From Scilla litardierei (Eukaryota; Streptophyta; Magnoliopsida; Asparagales; Asparagaceae), in assembly GCA_030789695.1 (NCBI GenBank), contig CM061142.1:357777486-357841485 (forward strand): a stretch of DNA of 64,000 bases, in the 5' to 3' direction. Of this stretch, positions 1 through 11,387 are shown piece after piece. The notes under the pieces are model-generated. The model did no database searches. It worked only from the letters and a program-made list of their open reading frames with translations, and was not told where the DNA came from. Both the position numbers and the translations under genes were made by a program. Within the stretch, counting starts at the first letter, position 1; every line of letters begins with the position of its first letter.

Positions 1-471
1 CCCTCTTTTGGAAAGAAACCCACTTTGGGTGGATCTCCAAAGAAGGGGCATGCTTATATGTACACAAATACCATGCCACGTAGGAACACACGTCCTACTC
101 CACCGTCTCACACATATGATGATTTCTATGCTACACGTTCACGGGCACGTGCACACCATGTGAGACACCCTCACGCACGTGTTCCCACACATGCATATGT
201 TCACCCACCTCATCATATGAATAACTCTCGTCGTGCACCATTCCATCATGTTCCATATGCCTATCCACAACATGCATCACGTAGAAATCACCGTCGCATG
301 CATGCACCCAATAGGATGATGGCTCCCAAAATTTTCACTATTTGGAGCCCAAAGGACACAAGCATGGATGAAAAACAAGTGTATATGAATGCTTATTTTT
401 CGGATGTTGTGCATAGTAGAAATTATGTGGGGAAGTCTAAGTCCAATTGGACTTGGCTTCCAAAGGTCTAA
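1..471 (+). pseudogene. gag: C-terminal gag/linker of SIRE-1
   Basis: The frame is open from base 1 to a TAA at 469-471. The translation is a His/Arg/Pro/Tyr-rich linker ending in a Trp-rich segment (SNWTWLPK). This matches the low-complexity stretch between the gag zinc knuckle and the protease in SIRE gag-pol. The zinc knuckle itself lies outside the window. The protease begins in the same frame about 110 bases downstream, but TAA at 469 and TAG at 523 now separate them, so the gag-pol fusion is broken. There is no need for an internal start here: the frame enters from the left. Confidence 0.6.
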
Positions 472-525
472 CCTTTGAGGACCCAATGACCTTGGGTACC
501 ATGATATGAAAGTTTCTATCTTTAG

Positions 526-3500
526 GTACTCAAGGAAAAGAAAAAGAAAAGGAGCAACAAATTTAAATTTAGCTCCAAAGGGAATTGGATACTCGATAGC
601 GGGTGTTCAAAACACATGACGGGTGACGCTCAATTGCTCTCCGGAGTGGTTCCCATTGAAAATGGAAATCACGTCGTATTTGGAGGCAACGAGAGCGGAA
701 CCATCGTCGGTGTTGGTAAAGTGGGTAACCCGTCTAAACCCTTAATTAGTGATGTCTATCTAGTTAATTGTTTAAATCATAATCTTATTTCAATAAGCCA
801 ACTTTGTGACAAAGGTTACAAAGTTAGCTTTACGAAAGGATTGTGTCATATTTCAAATGATAATAATAAATTATTATTTTCCGGCACACGCCATAAAGAT
901 ATCTATATTTTGGATCTTCCTAAGTCATATGAACAATGTCTCGTTGCCAACACAAGTGAACAACACTTATGGCATCGACGCTTTGGACATGTGAACTTTG
1001 GAACACTTTATAAGCTTTCAAAATTAAATTCCATTAAAGGTTTTCCGAAGCTCGTTTTTGAAAAGAAAAGTTTTTGTGATTCTTGTCAACGTGGCAAGCT
1101 TCCTAAATCTTTATTTAAACCTAAGAAAAGCATTTCTACGAAACGGCCACTAGAGCTATTACATCTAGATTTATTTGGGCCAACTAGAGTTGCTTCCTTA
1201 GGAAATGCAAGATATGGACTAGTCATCGTTGATGATTATTCAAGATTTACATGGGTATTTTTCTTATGTAATAAAAATGAGGCTTTTGAAAACTTCACAA
1301 TATTTGTGAAGAAAGTACAAAATCTCATCGGAACCACCATTGTCACTATTCGTAGTGATCATGGGGGTGAATTTGAGAATGAGTCTTTCTCAAATTTTTG
1401 TGATGATCTTGGAATTACTCACACATTTTCTTTCCCTCGCGCAACTCCTCAAAATGGTGTTGTTGAGAGGAAGAATAGAACGCTTGTGGAGTGTGCTCGC
1501 ACTATGCTCGAAGATAGTCAACTTGGTTATCAATTTTGGGCGGAAGCGGTACACACCGCTTGTTATGTGTTTAATAGAATACTTTTAAGACCCGGCACCA
1601 AACAAACTTGCTATGAATTGTTGTTTGGTAGATTGCCTCAAGTTAAACATTTTCGTGTTTTCGGCGCAAAATGTTTTATTAAAAACACATATGATAATTT
1701 GGACAAGTTTGATCCGAGATCGGATGAGGGGATATTTGTTGGGTATTCCTCACGTAGCAAAGCCTACCGGATATACAACAAAAGATCCTCTACGATCGAG
1801 GAATCACTTCATGTCTCTTTTAATGAGAATTTTACTAATTCTAGAATTTCAAATGATAATGATTCTATGGATGTTTTATGTGTGATTCGTTTGAAAATTT
1901 TAAGACTATTGACTCAATTGATCCTATTGAGACTAACCCGACTAATGAAGTTGTTGAGAATGTGCCTAGTGATCAAGGTATTCCCAAGCGGCTTCATACC
2001 GTTCGCGACCATCCCCATGAGCAAGTCATTGGCAATATTCATGATAGTGTCAAGACGAGATCGCAAGTCCACCACTTCGCCAATTGTGCCTTTGACTCAT
2101 CAATAGAGCCAAAGAATATAGTTGAAGCGTGCGAAGATAGTGCTTGGATCCTTGCCATGGAGGAGGAACTCATTCAATTCGGGAGGAATGAGGTATGGGA
2201 GCTTGTTCCTTTGCCATCGAAGAACCACACCGTCATAGGGACAAAGTGGATCTTCAAGAACAAAACCGACGAAAATCAAGTCGTCGTCCGGAACAAAGCT
2301 CGGTTAGTAGCTCAAGGCTATCGCCAAGAGGAAGGTATCGATTTCGAAGAATCCTTCGCTCCGGTAGCTAGATTAGAATCAATTAGACTTTTATTGTCTT
2401 ATGCATGCCATAAAAATTTTAAGTTATTTCAAATGGATGTTAAAAGTGCATTTTTAAACGGAGATGTTGTTAAGGAAGTTTACGTTTCTCAACCTCCGGG
2501 CTTCATAAATGAAAAATTTCCAAATCATGTTTTTAAACTAAAGAAAGCTCTTTATGGTTTGAGACAAGCTCCTCGAGCTTGGTATGATCGCCTAAAGAAT
2601 TTTCTTTTGGATTTGAATTTTAAAATGGGCGAAGCTGATTCTACACTTTTTGTTAAGCATGCGAATAATGATATTTTATTAGTTCAAATTTATGTGGATG
2701 ATATCATTTTCGGTGCTACTAACTTCACTCTTTGCGAAGAGTTTTCTAATGTTATGAAGGAACAATTTGAGATGAGCCATATGGGCGAACTCAAATATTT
2801 CTTAGGTCTCCAAATTCGCCAATTGAACGATACAATCTTCATCCACCAAACGAAGTATACGGTGGAGTTGCTTAAGCGATTTGGAATGGAGAGTGCTTCC
2901 GGGAAAAAGACTCCAATGAGCACGACTACGCATCTTGACAAGGATACTGGCGGTAAGGATGTAGACATTCGTCTATATCGAGGTATGATAGGTAGTTTAC
3001 TTTATCTTACCGCAAGTAGGCCCGATATTATGTTTGCCGTATGCATATGTGCTTGTTATCAGTCTCAACCTAAGGAGTCTCACTTAGTAGCGGGAAAACG
3101 TATTTTCCGTTATCTAAGTTATACACTTGATTTTGGATTACTTTATCCAAAATCTAGCACGTATGAGTTAGTCTCATATAGTGATGCCGATTATGCGGGA
3201 TGCAAATCCGACAGGAAAAGTACTAGTGGCACTTGCCATTTTCTAGGAAATTCTCTTGTCTCTTGGTTTTCCAAGAAGCAAAATTCGTATCACTTTCAAC
3301 CATCGAGGCGGAATATATTGCCGCCGGTGCCGCTTGTGCCCAAGTTCTTTGGATGAGACACACACTGAAGGATTTTGGTATTCATTGTGATACTAGCCCT
3401 ATCATGGTGGATAACCAAAGTGCTATTTGTCTTTCAAAGAATCCGGTGCACCATTCCCGATCAAAACACATAGATGTCCGACACCACTTTTTACATGATC

Positions 3501-3640
3501 ATGTTGCTAAAAAGGACATCATTTTAGTGTACGTTGAAACCCAAAAGCAAATCGCCGATATTTTCACGAAACCCCTAAAGGAGGACTCATTTGTGCGGTT
3601 ACATCGAGAATTGGGGATTATGGGTGAATCCGAGATATAG
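526..3640 (+). pseudogene. pol: SIRE-1 pol: protease, integrase, RT, RNase H (two frameshifts)
   Basis: This is the polyprotein for retrotransposon replication and integration. Domains in order: retropepsin motif DSGCSKHMTG (about 595-625); pre-integrase HHCC finger (HRRFGH ... CDSC, about 975-1090); integrase core with the three acidic residues in HLDLFGP, RSDHGGEF and NGVVERKN (about 1160-1470); RT with [12 protein letters not shown] and the YVDD active site (about 2690); RNase H with [15 protein letters not shown] and VDNQSA (about 3180-3450). The reading passes from one frame to another near 1879-1884, at a short GT run, and again near 3287, where about one base is lost inside RNase H. 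All catalytic residues are present but lie on three frames, so this copy is dead yet young-looking. TAG at 523 lies just upstream. Confidence 0.92.
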
Positions 3641-4581
3641 GATTCATGTTTCATTCAATTATCTTGCATGCTATTATATTTCGCGATATTTCGTTCATGC
3701 TAGATTTATTGAATTTTTGGGATTTTATGTGATATGTTTGAATTTGTGCTCGAATTCGTATTTGTATGTCGTATTTAAGATTTCGACGTTTTATGGGGTA
3801 ATTTAGATGACTAATGAGAGTGTTAAGATGTTTCATCCAAGTGGTTTGTGAATAGAACTCATTTTTCAATTTTTGGACTCTTCTAGTCGGTTTCAGTTCA
3901 TTAGCCAATCGACTAGATGCTCATCTAGTCGGTCAGCTAGTGAACTCAGACCGACTAGATCAAGCTATAATCTAACTCTTATCTTTTTCTTTCCTTAGTC
4001 GGTCACAGTACACTAACCGACCGACTAGATTGAAAACTAGTCGGTCAGTGTGTATACTACGACCGACTAAATCTAGCCCTAAAAATTCCTGTTTGCCTCT
4101 GTTTCGACTTAGTCGGTTCAAGCTCATTGACCGACCGACTAGATCGTGATCTAGTCGGTCAGTGTTTGAACTGTGACCGACTAAGTGTGTTAGGGCAAAT
4201 GTGTCTTTTCGCTTCCCAGACCGACTTATCTCAGTTTTATCCGACTAAAACTTGTTTTTAGTCGGTCTTCATCTCCTCTCCAGCCCGAAAAACCCTCTCC
4301 CCTTTCGAAACCCCTTCGACTTCTGACGTCTCTCCGGCCATCTTTCCGACCATCCCCGCCGTCCGTCGCCGTCGACCCTCTCTCCTAGGTATAACCCCTC
4401 TCCTAGATCGTGTTTTATCTTTCTAGGGTTTGTTCTAGGCTTCATTTCATCATCTTAGTGGTCTAGGGTTTCGGATTTTTCACTCTTAGGGCTTGGTGCT
4501 TGCTTGATCTCGATTTTTAGGTTTGTGCTTAGGGTATTTGAACCTATCCTTTCGTTTGCTTGTACTCATCGTGCCACGATC
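3641..4581 (+). other. pol-ORF2 spacer of SIRE-1
   Basis: No coding region is seen between the RNase H stop (about 3640) and ORF2. The first 240 bases are AT-rich. An inverted-word array follows at 3884-4268. The rest (4269-4581) is pyrimidine-rich and resembles a plant 5' leader. It contains possible splice sites (CTAG/GTATAA near 4388; TTTTTAG/GTTTG near 4520), so ORF2 mRNA may carry a leader intron; that is inference. Confidence 0.5.
3884..4268 (+). repeat. TAGTCGGTC/GACCGACTA inverted-word array in front of ORF2
   Basis: The 9-10 base word TAGTCGGTC and its reverse complement alternate many times. Adjacent copies form hairpins such as GACCGACTAGATC with GATCTAGTCGGTC separated by two bases (near 4132-4160). 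The same words make up the array in this element's own LTR (7601-8114). Here the array precedes the ORF2 leader rather than a TATA box, which I do not see nearby. Confidence 0.9.
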
Positions 4582-6225
4582 ATGGCAAAGACGAGGATCC
4601 CTATCACTTCATCTGGGGCTTCCCCAATGAGTGTAGAGCCTTCTAACCCTAGGAATCCATCTAAGCCCAAGCGTCGTGCTAAATCTACCCAAGCTTCTCC
4701 GTCTTCGCCTCCTCTGAAGAAGCAGAGGACGGCGACGGTCAAACCCCGAAAATATAAGTCTAAAAAGCCCATACTTCACTCTCCCTCTACTCCACCTGAT
4801 TCCGATACTGAGTTTATCCCTGAGGATGAGTCTGGCCATAGGGAACCCACTCCTCCACTTCGTCCTAGGACTCGCCAGCCTAAGGGAAAGGGCCCAATGC
4901 CAGCGGGTGGTGTTGACATATCGTTGTGTCGCGACGACCCTATGTGTCTAGCGGCCTACAACCGTATTGAACACTGCCCGATGCTATTGGAGCACTATGT
5001 TCAGTTTTCAGATTTCCTTGGCTTAGCTGATCTTCTCTCCTATAGTGGCCTATTGGATTATCTTCGCTATGACCCCAAGGCGAATCCTAGACCATATCCT
5101 CGCCTGGTCAAATTATTCTACGCCAATCGTGTCCGAGGCCTGTACGATGAGAGTCACTCCATCGAGACTACTGTCTTGGGAACTCCTATAGTTCTCACGG
5201 CAGAAATCTTGGGGGAGATACTTGGTTGTTCGTCGTCCGGTCTCCTTCCTTCTGACATTTTTGTCGATGATATCTCTTCCTTGGATCAGTCCGTTCTTTA
5301 TGATATCTTCCATGTGATCCCTCCTGCCCTCATTGGAGTTCCTTCAAAGTCGTTCAAACCAAATGCATGGGTGCTGAATCTCATTCTGAAGTCGTGCTTG
5401 CTTCCCAAGTACGGCTCATCTTCTCTCCCATCCCAGCCGTTTTTGAAGCTGATTTACGCTCTTTTCTTGGGTTGCGAGATTAATTGGGCTCGCGTTATAC
5501 TCGATAAGATGGACTCTTTCGAGTGTATTCGCAAGACCAATAAATCTGTGCATATCCCTTACCCGTGTCTGTTGACCCTGGTTTTCCGTCATTTCCGAGT
5601 CCCACTCCCTCCTGACGATGAGCGTCCCTTGGGTCCTCCTCTGAACGCGACGGCCGTTAAGAAATCTCTTGCGGCGCTTCGTCACGTGCAGAGGTCGACC
5701 ACATCTGCTTCCCAGGCTACTGCCTCAGCTGCTGCAGCCCCCACTCCTTCTGCTACATTAGATGATGTCGTACGCCTTCTTCGTCGGCACGAGTCGTGTT
5801 TGGCTCGTATCGAGGAGGTCGTCTGCCGTATGGCTCAGATGATGGGCATTGATCTTCCTCCTTCCGTTTCTGAGGCCGAGGAGATGGACGATGAGGATAT
5901 TGACGATCTTGTCACTTCCTTGGCTCGTGGCGATGAGGCCACTGCTGCTACTGCTACCACTTCTGCTCCTGGAGTTGGCACCACTTCCGGTGCTCCAGAG
6001 ACTTCTGCTTCAGTAGTTCAGACTTCTGAGGCTGCTACTGTCCCTGTTGACGAGCCTGCTCCTGTCTTACCTGCTGTTGAGACCCCTGCCGTTGAGCCTA
6101 CCGTCGATGTCTCCACACCTACCCCGACGATCCCGTCTGTTGACACGCCTCTCCTCCCTACAGAGCCTGAGTCCACTCCGTCGACTGGACCCACGGAGAC
6201 TGCAGATCCAGCCACTTCCTCATGA
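4582..6225 (+). CDS. SIRE-1 ORF2 (env-like position; putative plant transposon protein)
   Basis: This is an intact frame of 547 codons. The chosen ATG at 4582 has A at -3 and G at +4; the frame is open upstream but has no nearby ATG, only a TTG at 4504. Layout: basic Ser/Pro/Lys-rich N-terminus (about residues 1-100, with KPKRR and KKQR nuclear-signal-like clusters), a folded region (about 105-370, with YPRLVKLFYANRVRG) resembling the putative plant transposon protein domain found in SIRE and other plant elements, a short helical segment (about 390-440), and a Thr/Ser/Pro/Ala-rich acidic tail. I see no signal peptide or transmembrane helix, so 'envelope' describes position only. Its function is unknown. 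Its intactness beside a broken pol is notable. Confidence 0.75.
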   Translation: MAKTRIPITSSGASPMSVEPSNPRNPSKPKRRAKSTQASPSSPPLKKQRTATVKPRKYKSKKPILHSPSTPPDSDTEFIPEDESGHREPTPPLRPRTRQPKGKGPMPAGGVDISLCRDDPMCLAAYNRIEHCPMLLEHYVQFSDFLGLADLLSYSGLLDYLRYDPKANPRPYPRLVKLFYANRVRGLYDESHSIETTVLGTPIVLTAEILGEILGCSSSGLLPSDIFVDDISSLDQSVLYDIFHVIPPALIGVPSKSFKPNAWVLNLILKSCLLPKYGSSSLPSQPFLKLIYALFLGCEINWARVILDKMDSFECIRKTNKSVHIPYPCLLTLVFRHFRVPLPPDDERPLGPPLNATAVKKSLAALRHVQRSTTSASQATASAAAAPTPSATLDDVVRLLRRHESCLARIEEVVCRMAQMMGIDLPPSVSEAEEMDDEDIDDLVTSLARGDEATAATATTSAPGVGTTSGAPETSASVVQTSEAATVPVDEPAPVLPAVETPAVEPTVDVSTPTPTIPSVDTPLLPTEPESTPSTGPTETADPATSS

Positions 6226-7175
6226 TCGTCAGTTCCGAGGACTCTCCACTACTCTTTGGATGATATATCTTATTGAGAGTATTTTGGGTTAGGATGGAGT
6301 TTGAGGGTTGTTTTGATGTATTTTTGAGTTTTCTGGATGTCGGTGTTGGGTATTTTGATGTACTATGGATGATGTTGTTGTACTTTTTGATGTTTATATA
6401 GATGATGTGTCGTACTTGATATGATGTACTTCTTGTATTCGATATCTTTTTGGATGTACTCATGATGTTTTCATATATATATACATCGTCGTTCTCTTTG
6501 TCTTAATTCGTCGTGCACATTTAATATTCGTTCAACGCTTATGAAATGTGATTTCATCGCTCGACGCTTAAATGCTTGGTTAAATAGATTATATTCCTAT
6601 ATTTATATAGAATTGTTTTCCATGCACAAATTTAACCAAGAATGTTGAATATTGGAGAGTATGTTTCTTTATTCAAGAAATGAATAATAATTTGGTATTT
6701 TTGATGATTTTAATTATCGCTTTTTGATAAATGGACAATTTGGCACACCTTGATTTGATTTCACCACTTTTCCCTTGGTGTCAATTAGTTCCATCGTCAT
6801 TGTCTACAACTCCCGATGTTGGATTTTCCATTTCCTAGTTGTTGTCGTTGTATGCCCCCCATTTTTGGAATAATGCCAAAGGGGGAGAGATAATGATAAT
6901 AAATAGGGCAAATGAAAATTTTACTCAATTTCCAAGAATCTAGTTTGATATGTTAGATTCAGGGGGAGTTAAGATATATATATAAGGATTATCAAAATCC
7001 GATATTTCAAAAATCGATTCTCTTTATTTATCTTACTCGTCTGATTGATGCAATTCATATATATTCATTTTGGAATTAACGTGTCATCAATGCAGGGGGA
7101 GTAAGTATTTTTCACTTGAATCATTATTTTTTATTATTATTTATGTTGGTTTGTCATCACCAAAAAGGGGGAGAA
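6226..7175 (+). other. 3' untranslated region and polypurine tract of SIRE-1
   Basis: About 950 bases without a gene, AT-rich and containing several purine-run motifs (GGGGGAG near 6885, 6962 and 7098). The tract immediately before the LTR (AAAAAGGGGGAGAA, about 7162-7175) is the likely primer for plus-strand synthesis; the earlier runs may be additional priming sites or decayed copies. Confidence 0.75.
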
Positions 7176-7600
7176 TGTTGAATATTGGACTCCCCGGATT
7201 TGGTTTTGGATGATGAGCAAACATAAATAATTCATGAACTAACAATTTATGAGCGCAGTATTGGAGATCGTCGCAAAAATCACGAGAACATTCAAAGCGA
7301 CATCTCAAGACTTCTCAAAGCACGTATTCATGCCTAAAGCTTCGTTGAAGCTCTTGCGCCGTTTTGGAAGTCATGAAGAATTAATCGAAGCTCTCGAAGA
7401 CTGTTCTTTAAGGTTTTATTTATAGTCTTTTAGCTTCGATATATAGAATGTTAAGCCTTGAGTATATCTTACGATTCTAACTTCATAACGCTCATATCGT
7501 AGCTCTAGGATCTTAGTACAAGTTCATTCTAACTTCCTCGAAGCGTCGCGCTTCGATTCGGACTTGTTTGTGCATGTTAGTTGGTACAAGAAGACGTACT

Positions 7601-8114
7601 GACCGACTAGATGGTGATCTAGTCGGTCAGCAACTCTTCTTGGACCGACTAGTTTGCTTCCTTAATTTCTTGCACCTTACTGTTTACAGTTAGTCGGTCT
7701 ACGTTGACTCACCGACCAACTAGTTTGTGAACTAGTCGGTCAGTGATGCTTCTTTGACCGACTAGTTGTGACTTACTGTTCATGCTAAATTTCTCCTAAG
7801 CTACTGTTTATCGTTAGTCGGTCTAAGAACGTTTGGTGACCGACTAGTTGACAATCTAGTCGGTCAACTTTTGTTCTTGGACCGACTAAGTCAATTTGTA
7901 TTCAGACTATTTCATTATGCCTCTTAGTCGGTCTACGTTCACTGACTGACCGACTAGTTTTGAAACTAGTCGGTCAGAAAGTCTTCTTGGACCGACTAGA
8001 TTTCTAGGTCTGAATTTCTATCTCTTCTCAGTTCCTCACTTAGTCGGTCCATGTTGTTTGACTAACCGACTAGTTGATGAACTAGTCGGTCAGTGGTTGT
8101 TCTTTGACCGACTA
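7601..8114 (+). repeat. Five-unit hairpin array in the SIRE-1 LTR
   Basis: Five units recur about every 110-125 bases. Each centres on a hairpin whose outer bases are constant (GACCGACTAG ... CTAGTCGGTC) and whose inner bases vary but stay complementary: AT/AT around GGTG (7601), TT/AA (8064) and TTT/AAA (about 7950). Between hairpins lie further single words in the opposite sense and the recurring phrase TTACTGTTTA. The array ends 56 bases before the TATA box. Confidence 0.92.
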
Positions 8115-8169
8115 GTTTCCTCAGATTTCTATCCGTTGGAAAGTGACCTAAGTTGTTTTTATGGGACCC

Positions 8170-8177
8170 TATAAATA
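8170..8177 (+). promoter_or_regulatory. TATA box of the SIRE-1 LTR
   Basis: TATAAATA lies 56 bases downstream of the hairpin array and is followed by a CT-rich leader, consistent with the U3/R boundary of the LTR. Confidence 0.7.
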
Positions 8178-8929
8178 CGAACCTAGGTCATTTCTATCTA
8201 AAAAAGAGCTTCCATTAAGAGATTCATTGAGATAGAAAGAGATAGCCATTCTCACTCATTTCTAAAGCTCTCTTCCTCACAAGAAACCCATTCTCTCATA
8301 TTCTAGATCTAGAATCCATCTTGAGAGAAGCTTGTTCTTGGTGAGCCCTTCAAGCTCTAGCTTGAATCAAGTCTCCAAATCTCTCCTAGGCACCTATTGC
8401 TGGTCATTTCCTTGGTGCTAGGTCTTGGTGACTTCATCTTCCTCAAATCCTTCCTTTCATCTATTTGGTAAGAAAAACTCAAGGTATAGGATTTTGTGGT
8501 AAGTTTGTTTATTTCAATATAAACTCATTTATATTGCTTGTTGATTCTCTCGGTTGTGAGAGAAGGTTGTGATCCCGGGTTGTGGGATTCACTATTGCCT
8601 TTGCATGTATGATTTGATCTTGTGAAGGTTTTTCACAAGATATTCATAGTGGAAATATTGGGTTAGGGTTTCTAACCTAAGTATCCGGAGGGGATCCGGG
8701 TGGTTGGGACGTAGGATCACCGGGAACAAGTCGGGGAGACTTGGGTGGATCCGAACCCATTAACATCTTTTGTTAGCATTGTTAATTTTGTTGTTGTCAT
8801 TCAATTTAAGCTTCCGCAAATTGATTTGGTAGTTGTTTGCACTATAATTTGGAATTATACTCCTTGTTATTTTTAAAGTACTATTCACCCCCCCTCTAGT
8901 ACTTGTGCAGTAGCTTGTAGGGCATTACA

Positions 8930-11387
8930 CCTCGCCCTCGTGTTCGCAGGAGCCCCGACGGCCTGATCTCGCCGCGGCAATGCCAGCCGGCGGCTGCTCC
9001 TCACACGGAAGGCCGACATCAGCAAGGCTGCTGCCCTTTACCGGTCGTCTCCGGCCAGCACGACCCCCTCTCGACGCATGTGCCCCCAACGCCGCCGCCA
9101 TCAGGGGTTTCCGCCGCCGCACAGGAGCGGCAGCCCCCGCCAGAACTGCGAGACCCCGACCGTCGCGATCCCGACCCGCCGCCGTCGGGCTCTTCTCCGC
9201 ATCACTTTGCGCCGCCCTGAGGTGAAGTGCCGCCCAGCACTTGGATCTACGGCCAAGACCCATGAACGGAGACTCCCTTGCGAGCAAGCGATCAACGTGA
9301 ATCAACAGGCAAGTGCATCACATTCATGTTACTAGTAGGTGGGTACAAGGGTACACACTTTGTTATGCAAGGGGGGAGCCACGTGAACAATTTGTGGGAT
9401 ATAATTATTATATAGGTATAGTTATTAAAGTTTACTATATTGTGGTATGCTGTAATTGGTCACAGTTTAATTTTCTAAGCTATCATATTGGCACTGTATG
9501 ATAACATTGCATCTAATAAGAAAGACCTTAATGATATTAGTCTAGATTGTTTTGATGATGTTATAATTGGCAACTGAACTTAACTAGCATGTTAATAACT
9601 TAATAATACGATGATATCACGCTAGTAACATTAGTATTGATGTTAACCTGATTACTCGTACGATTGATAACTTATGTACGCTTCATTGTTACCGACTAGG
9701 TGATCCTTACTACGCTACCCGCAGTTGAGGAACCGACGAGGCCGTGCCGTTTCAGATCCGTCACCATTCAGAACCAACACCAGGTCCCCGCTCAGTGGTC
9801 GTTTCAGGTTAGTCCCCCTAACATGTAGCAAAAAAACCCACACCGTAGCAAACTGAAAACCTAATCTAAAATCTGTCAACGTGAACTAAATTTACTTTTT
9901 GCATCTGTAAAACGTTGCCCACCGTAGAAATCGACCATCGGACGACTTTTCTGTGCACATAGGGTAGTGGTCGATCTGGGTTGAACAAAACATCAAAATG
10001 TGATTTTTTGACGAATATGATAGTCCCGATAACCTAGAAATGAACCCTAATAGGATGTGATGAAATTGAGACCTGACACCGTCACCGTGGCGATATTTCA
10101 GACGGACTTCCGCGGACGAGACGCTTGGACGAGGCGCTTCAGCAGGACGACACACTCGCCATCGCAGGCAAGTGTACCCACTTGCACTTTTGGCCGTGCT
10201 TAGGCCTTAGTTGGTTAGAACTGATAACTGTGAACAAATAGAACTGGACGTGAAATGATAGCGTCTGGGACGACCCCTGACGGCTCAGACTTGACGACGA
10301 AGTCTGAGTCCAACAACAACTTTTGATACCGTAGGATTACCTTGTGTGTGTGTGTGCGTGTGGACACCCTAGAATAACTCTCCCGTACACTGGTCGTGTC
10401 ATGTCCCTGTTACACAAAAAGCCTTCGGGCGTTTCAGATGCTCTCTTTGCGGGAGTGATCTCCGTGATACAAAAAAGCCTTCGGGCGTTTCAGATGCTTC
10501 CCGAGCGGAAGTGATCTCCGTGATACAAAAGCATGCGGGCGTTTCAGGTGCTTCCCTAGCGGAAGTGATCTATGTACTTCTTGTCCTGAGTTCTGGGGTT
10601 TGGGGTAGGGTTGAGCGTGCGCACGGGGAGAGGGTCTGATCCCCCTCAACCCGTAAGGCGTGAACCCTTTGTGTCTCATGTGTCGTATCCTATCCGGCTT
10701 GTCTTGTCTAGTTCCGTCTTGTCCTGTCACTTTTAGGATAGTCCCGTAGTTGGTAGCACACGCTACGACTACTACCTGTCCCGTTTTACTTTCCTGCTGC
10801 GTTACTTCCTTTTGCGTTACTCTGTTATAACCACAGCATGCTAATAAACCAGTAAACTGTCTTGTAAAAGAATCTCAGCATGCTAATCAACCAGTAAACC
10901 GTTGTTAAAAGTTTGGTGCACTTGCAGTAAAGTCTAACCCTTCTTGTAGACTTTACCTGACGTACAGTTCCTTTCTCTTGGGTGATGTACGTCAGGTGCT
11001 CAGCCAGAGTTCGTGGACGAGGCAGACTCACTGGAGTATGAGGAGCCGAGGACGTCGACCCAGAGTACGTGCCCGACGAGGACCAGACCTAGAGGTCTTT
11101 TTAGTCGTCACTTTCAGAGGTTACTATTTTTAGTTTACTTTTAAATATTTCGTTGCCATACTAAGGCTTCTTTTTAGACTTTGTACTCGTTGGATATTAT
11201 ATCTCTATTTTAATGAATGCAACTTTCTTTCTGTACTTTCTGTTGTTTCGAACTTTACTAATGCAAGAACCTGAAATTTTAAAATGGTACCCCTACATAC
11301 GCTTATTGGGTCCGAGCTTCTCAGCTCTGGCCTAAGCGGGCCTTAGTCACGCTTCGCCTCCGTATTTTTGGGAAGCGGTGCGTAACA
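8930..11387 (+). repeat. Partial Ty3/gypsy-like LTR, right portion
   Basis: The last roughly 100 bases match the end of the solo LTR at 29,902: a phrase near GCTTCGCCTC, then GGGAAGCGG and a CGT(A/G)ACA terminus. Both also carry related blocks: GTAAGGCGT phrases, a Glu/Asp-codon-rich stretch (about 10,995-11,095 here, 29,460-29,560 there) and a CAAGTG phrase. The two LTRs are therefore related but diverged families. The left part is missing because SIRE-1 inserted at 8929/8930. The piece ends at 11,387, where SIRE-2 sequence resumes. Small ORFs in the GC-rich start (8930-9330) show no recognisable protein. Confidence 0.7.
10421..10576 (+). repeat. Tandem repeat, about 55 bp x 3, inside the gypsy-like LTR
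   Basis: Three consecutive units start at 10,421, 10,477 and 10,531 (56 and 54 bases apart). Each contains CGGGCGTTTCAG and GAAGTGATCT or a close variant. They are inside LTR sequence and have no coding meaning that I can see. Confidence 0.9.

Larger units (their letters stand above)
1..8929 (+). mobile_element. SIRE-type Ty1/copia retrotransposon (SIRE-1), 3' part
   Basis: The order is gag end, protease, integrase, RT, RNase H, spacer, extra ORF (ORF2), polypurine tract and 3' LTR. Integrase before RT makes it Ty1/copia, and an additional ORF between pol and a long LTR is typical of the SIRE/Maximus lineage. The 5' LTR, primer-binding site and most of gag lie left of the window. gag and pol are interrupted by stops and frameshifts, so this copy cannot supply its own enzymes, although ORF2 is open. 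The right end (8929) is set by alignment with the terminus of the second SIRE-like LTR at 13,014. SIRE-1 lies within an older gypsy-like LTR whose remainder starts at 8930. Confidence 0.9.
7176..8929 (+). repeat. 3' LTR of SIRE-1 (about 1.75 kb)
   Basis: It starts TGTTGAATATTGG directly after the polypurine tract and ends near GGCATTACA. The end is placed by comparison with the SIRE-2 terminus: both have a C-rich run (CACCCCCCC here, CATCCCCCC there) 40-45 bases before the end. The LTR contains the inverted-word array 7601-8114 and a TATA box at 8170; transcription probably starts shortly after that. The 5' partner LTR is outside the window, so divergence cannot be measured. Confidence 0.85.

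Noticed and set aside
4504..4581. Upstream extension of SIRE-1 ORF2
   Set aside because: The extension begins at a TTG, not ATG, and overlaps leader-like sequence; ATG 4582 has a good context.
8925..9335. GC-rich overlapping ORFs just after the SIRE-1 LTR
   Set aside because: They lie inside a gypsy-like LTR, exist in several frames on both strands and have no recognisable domain.
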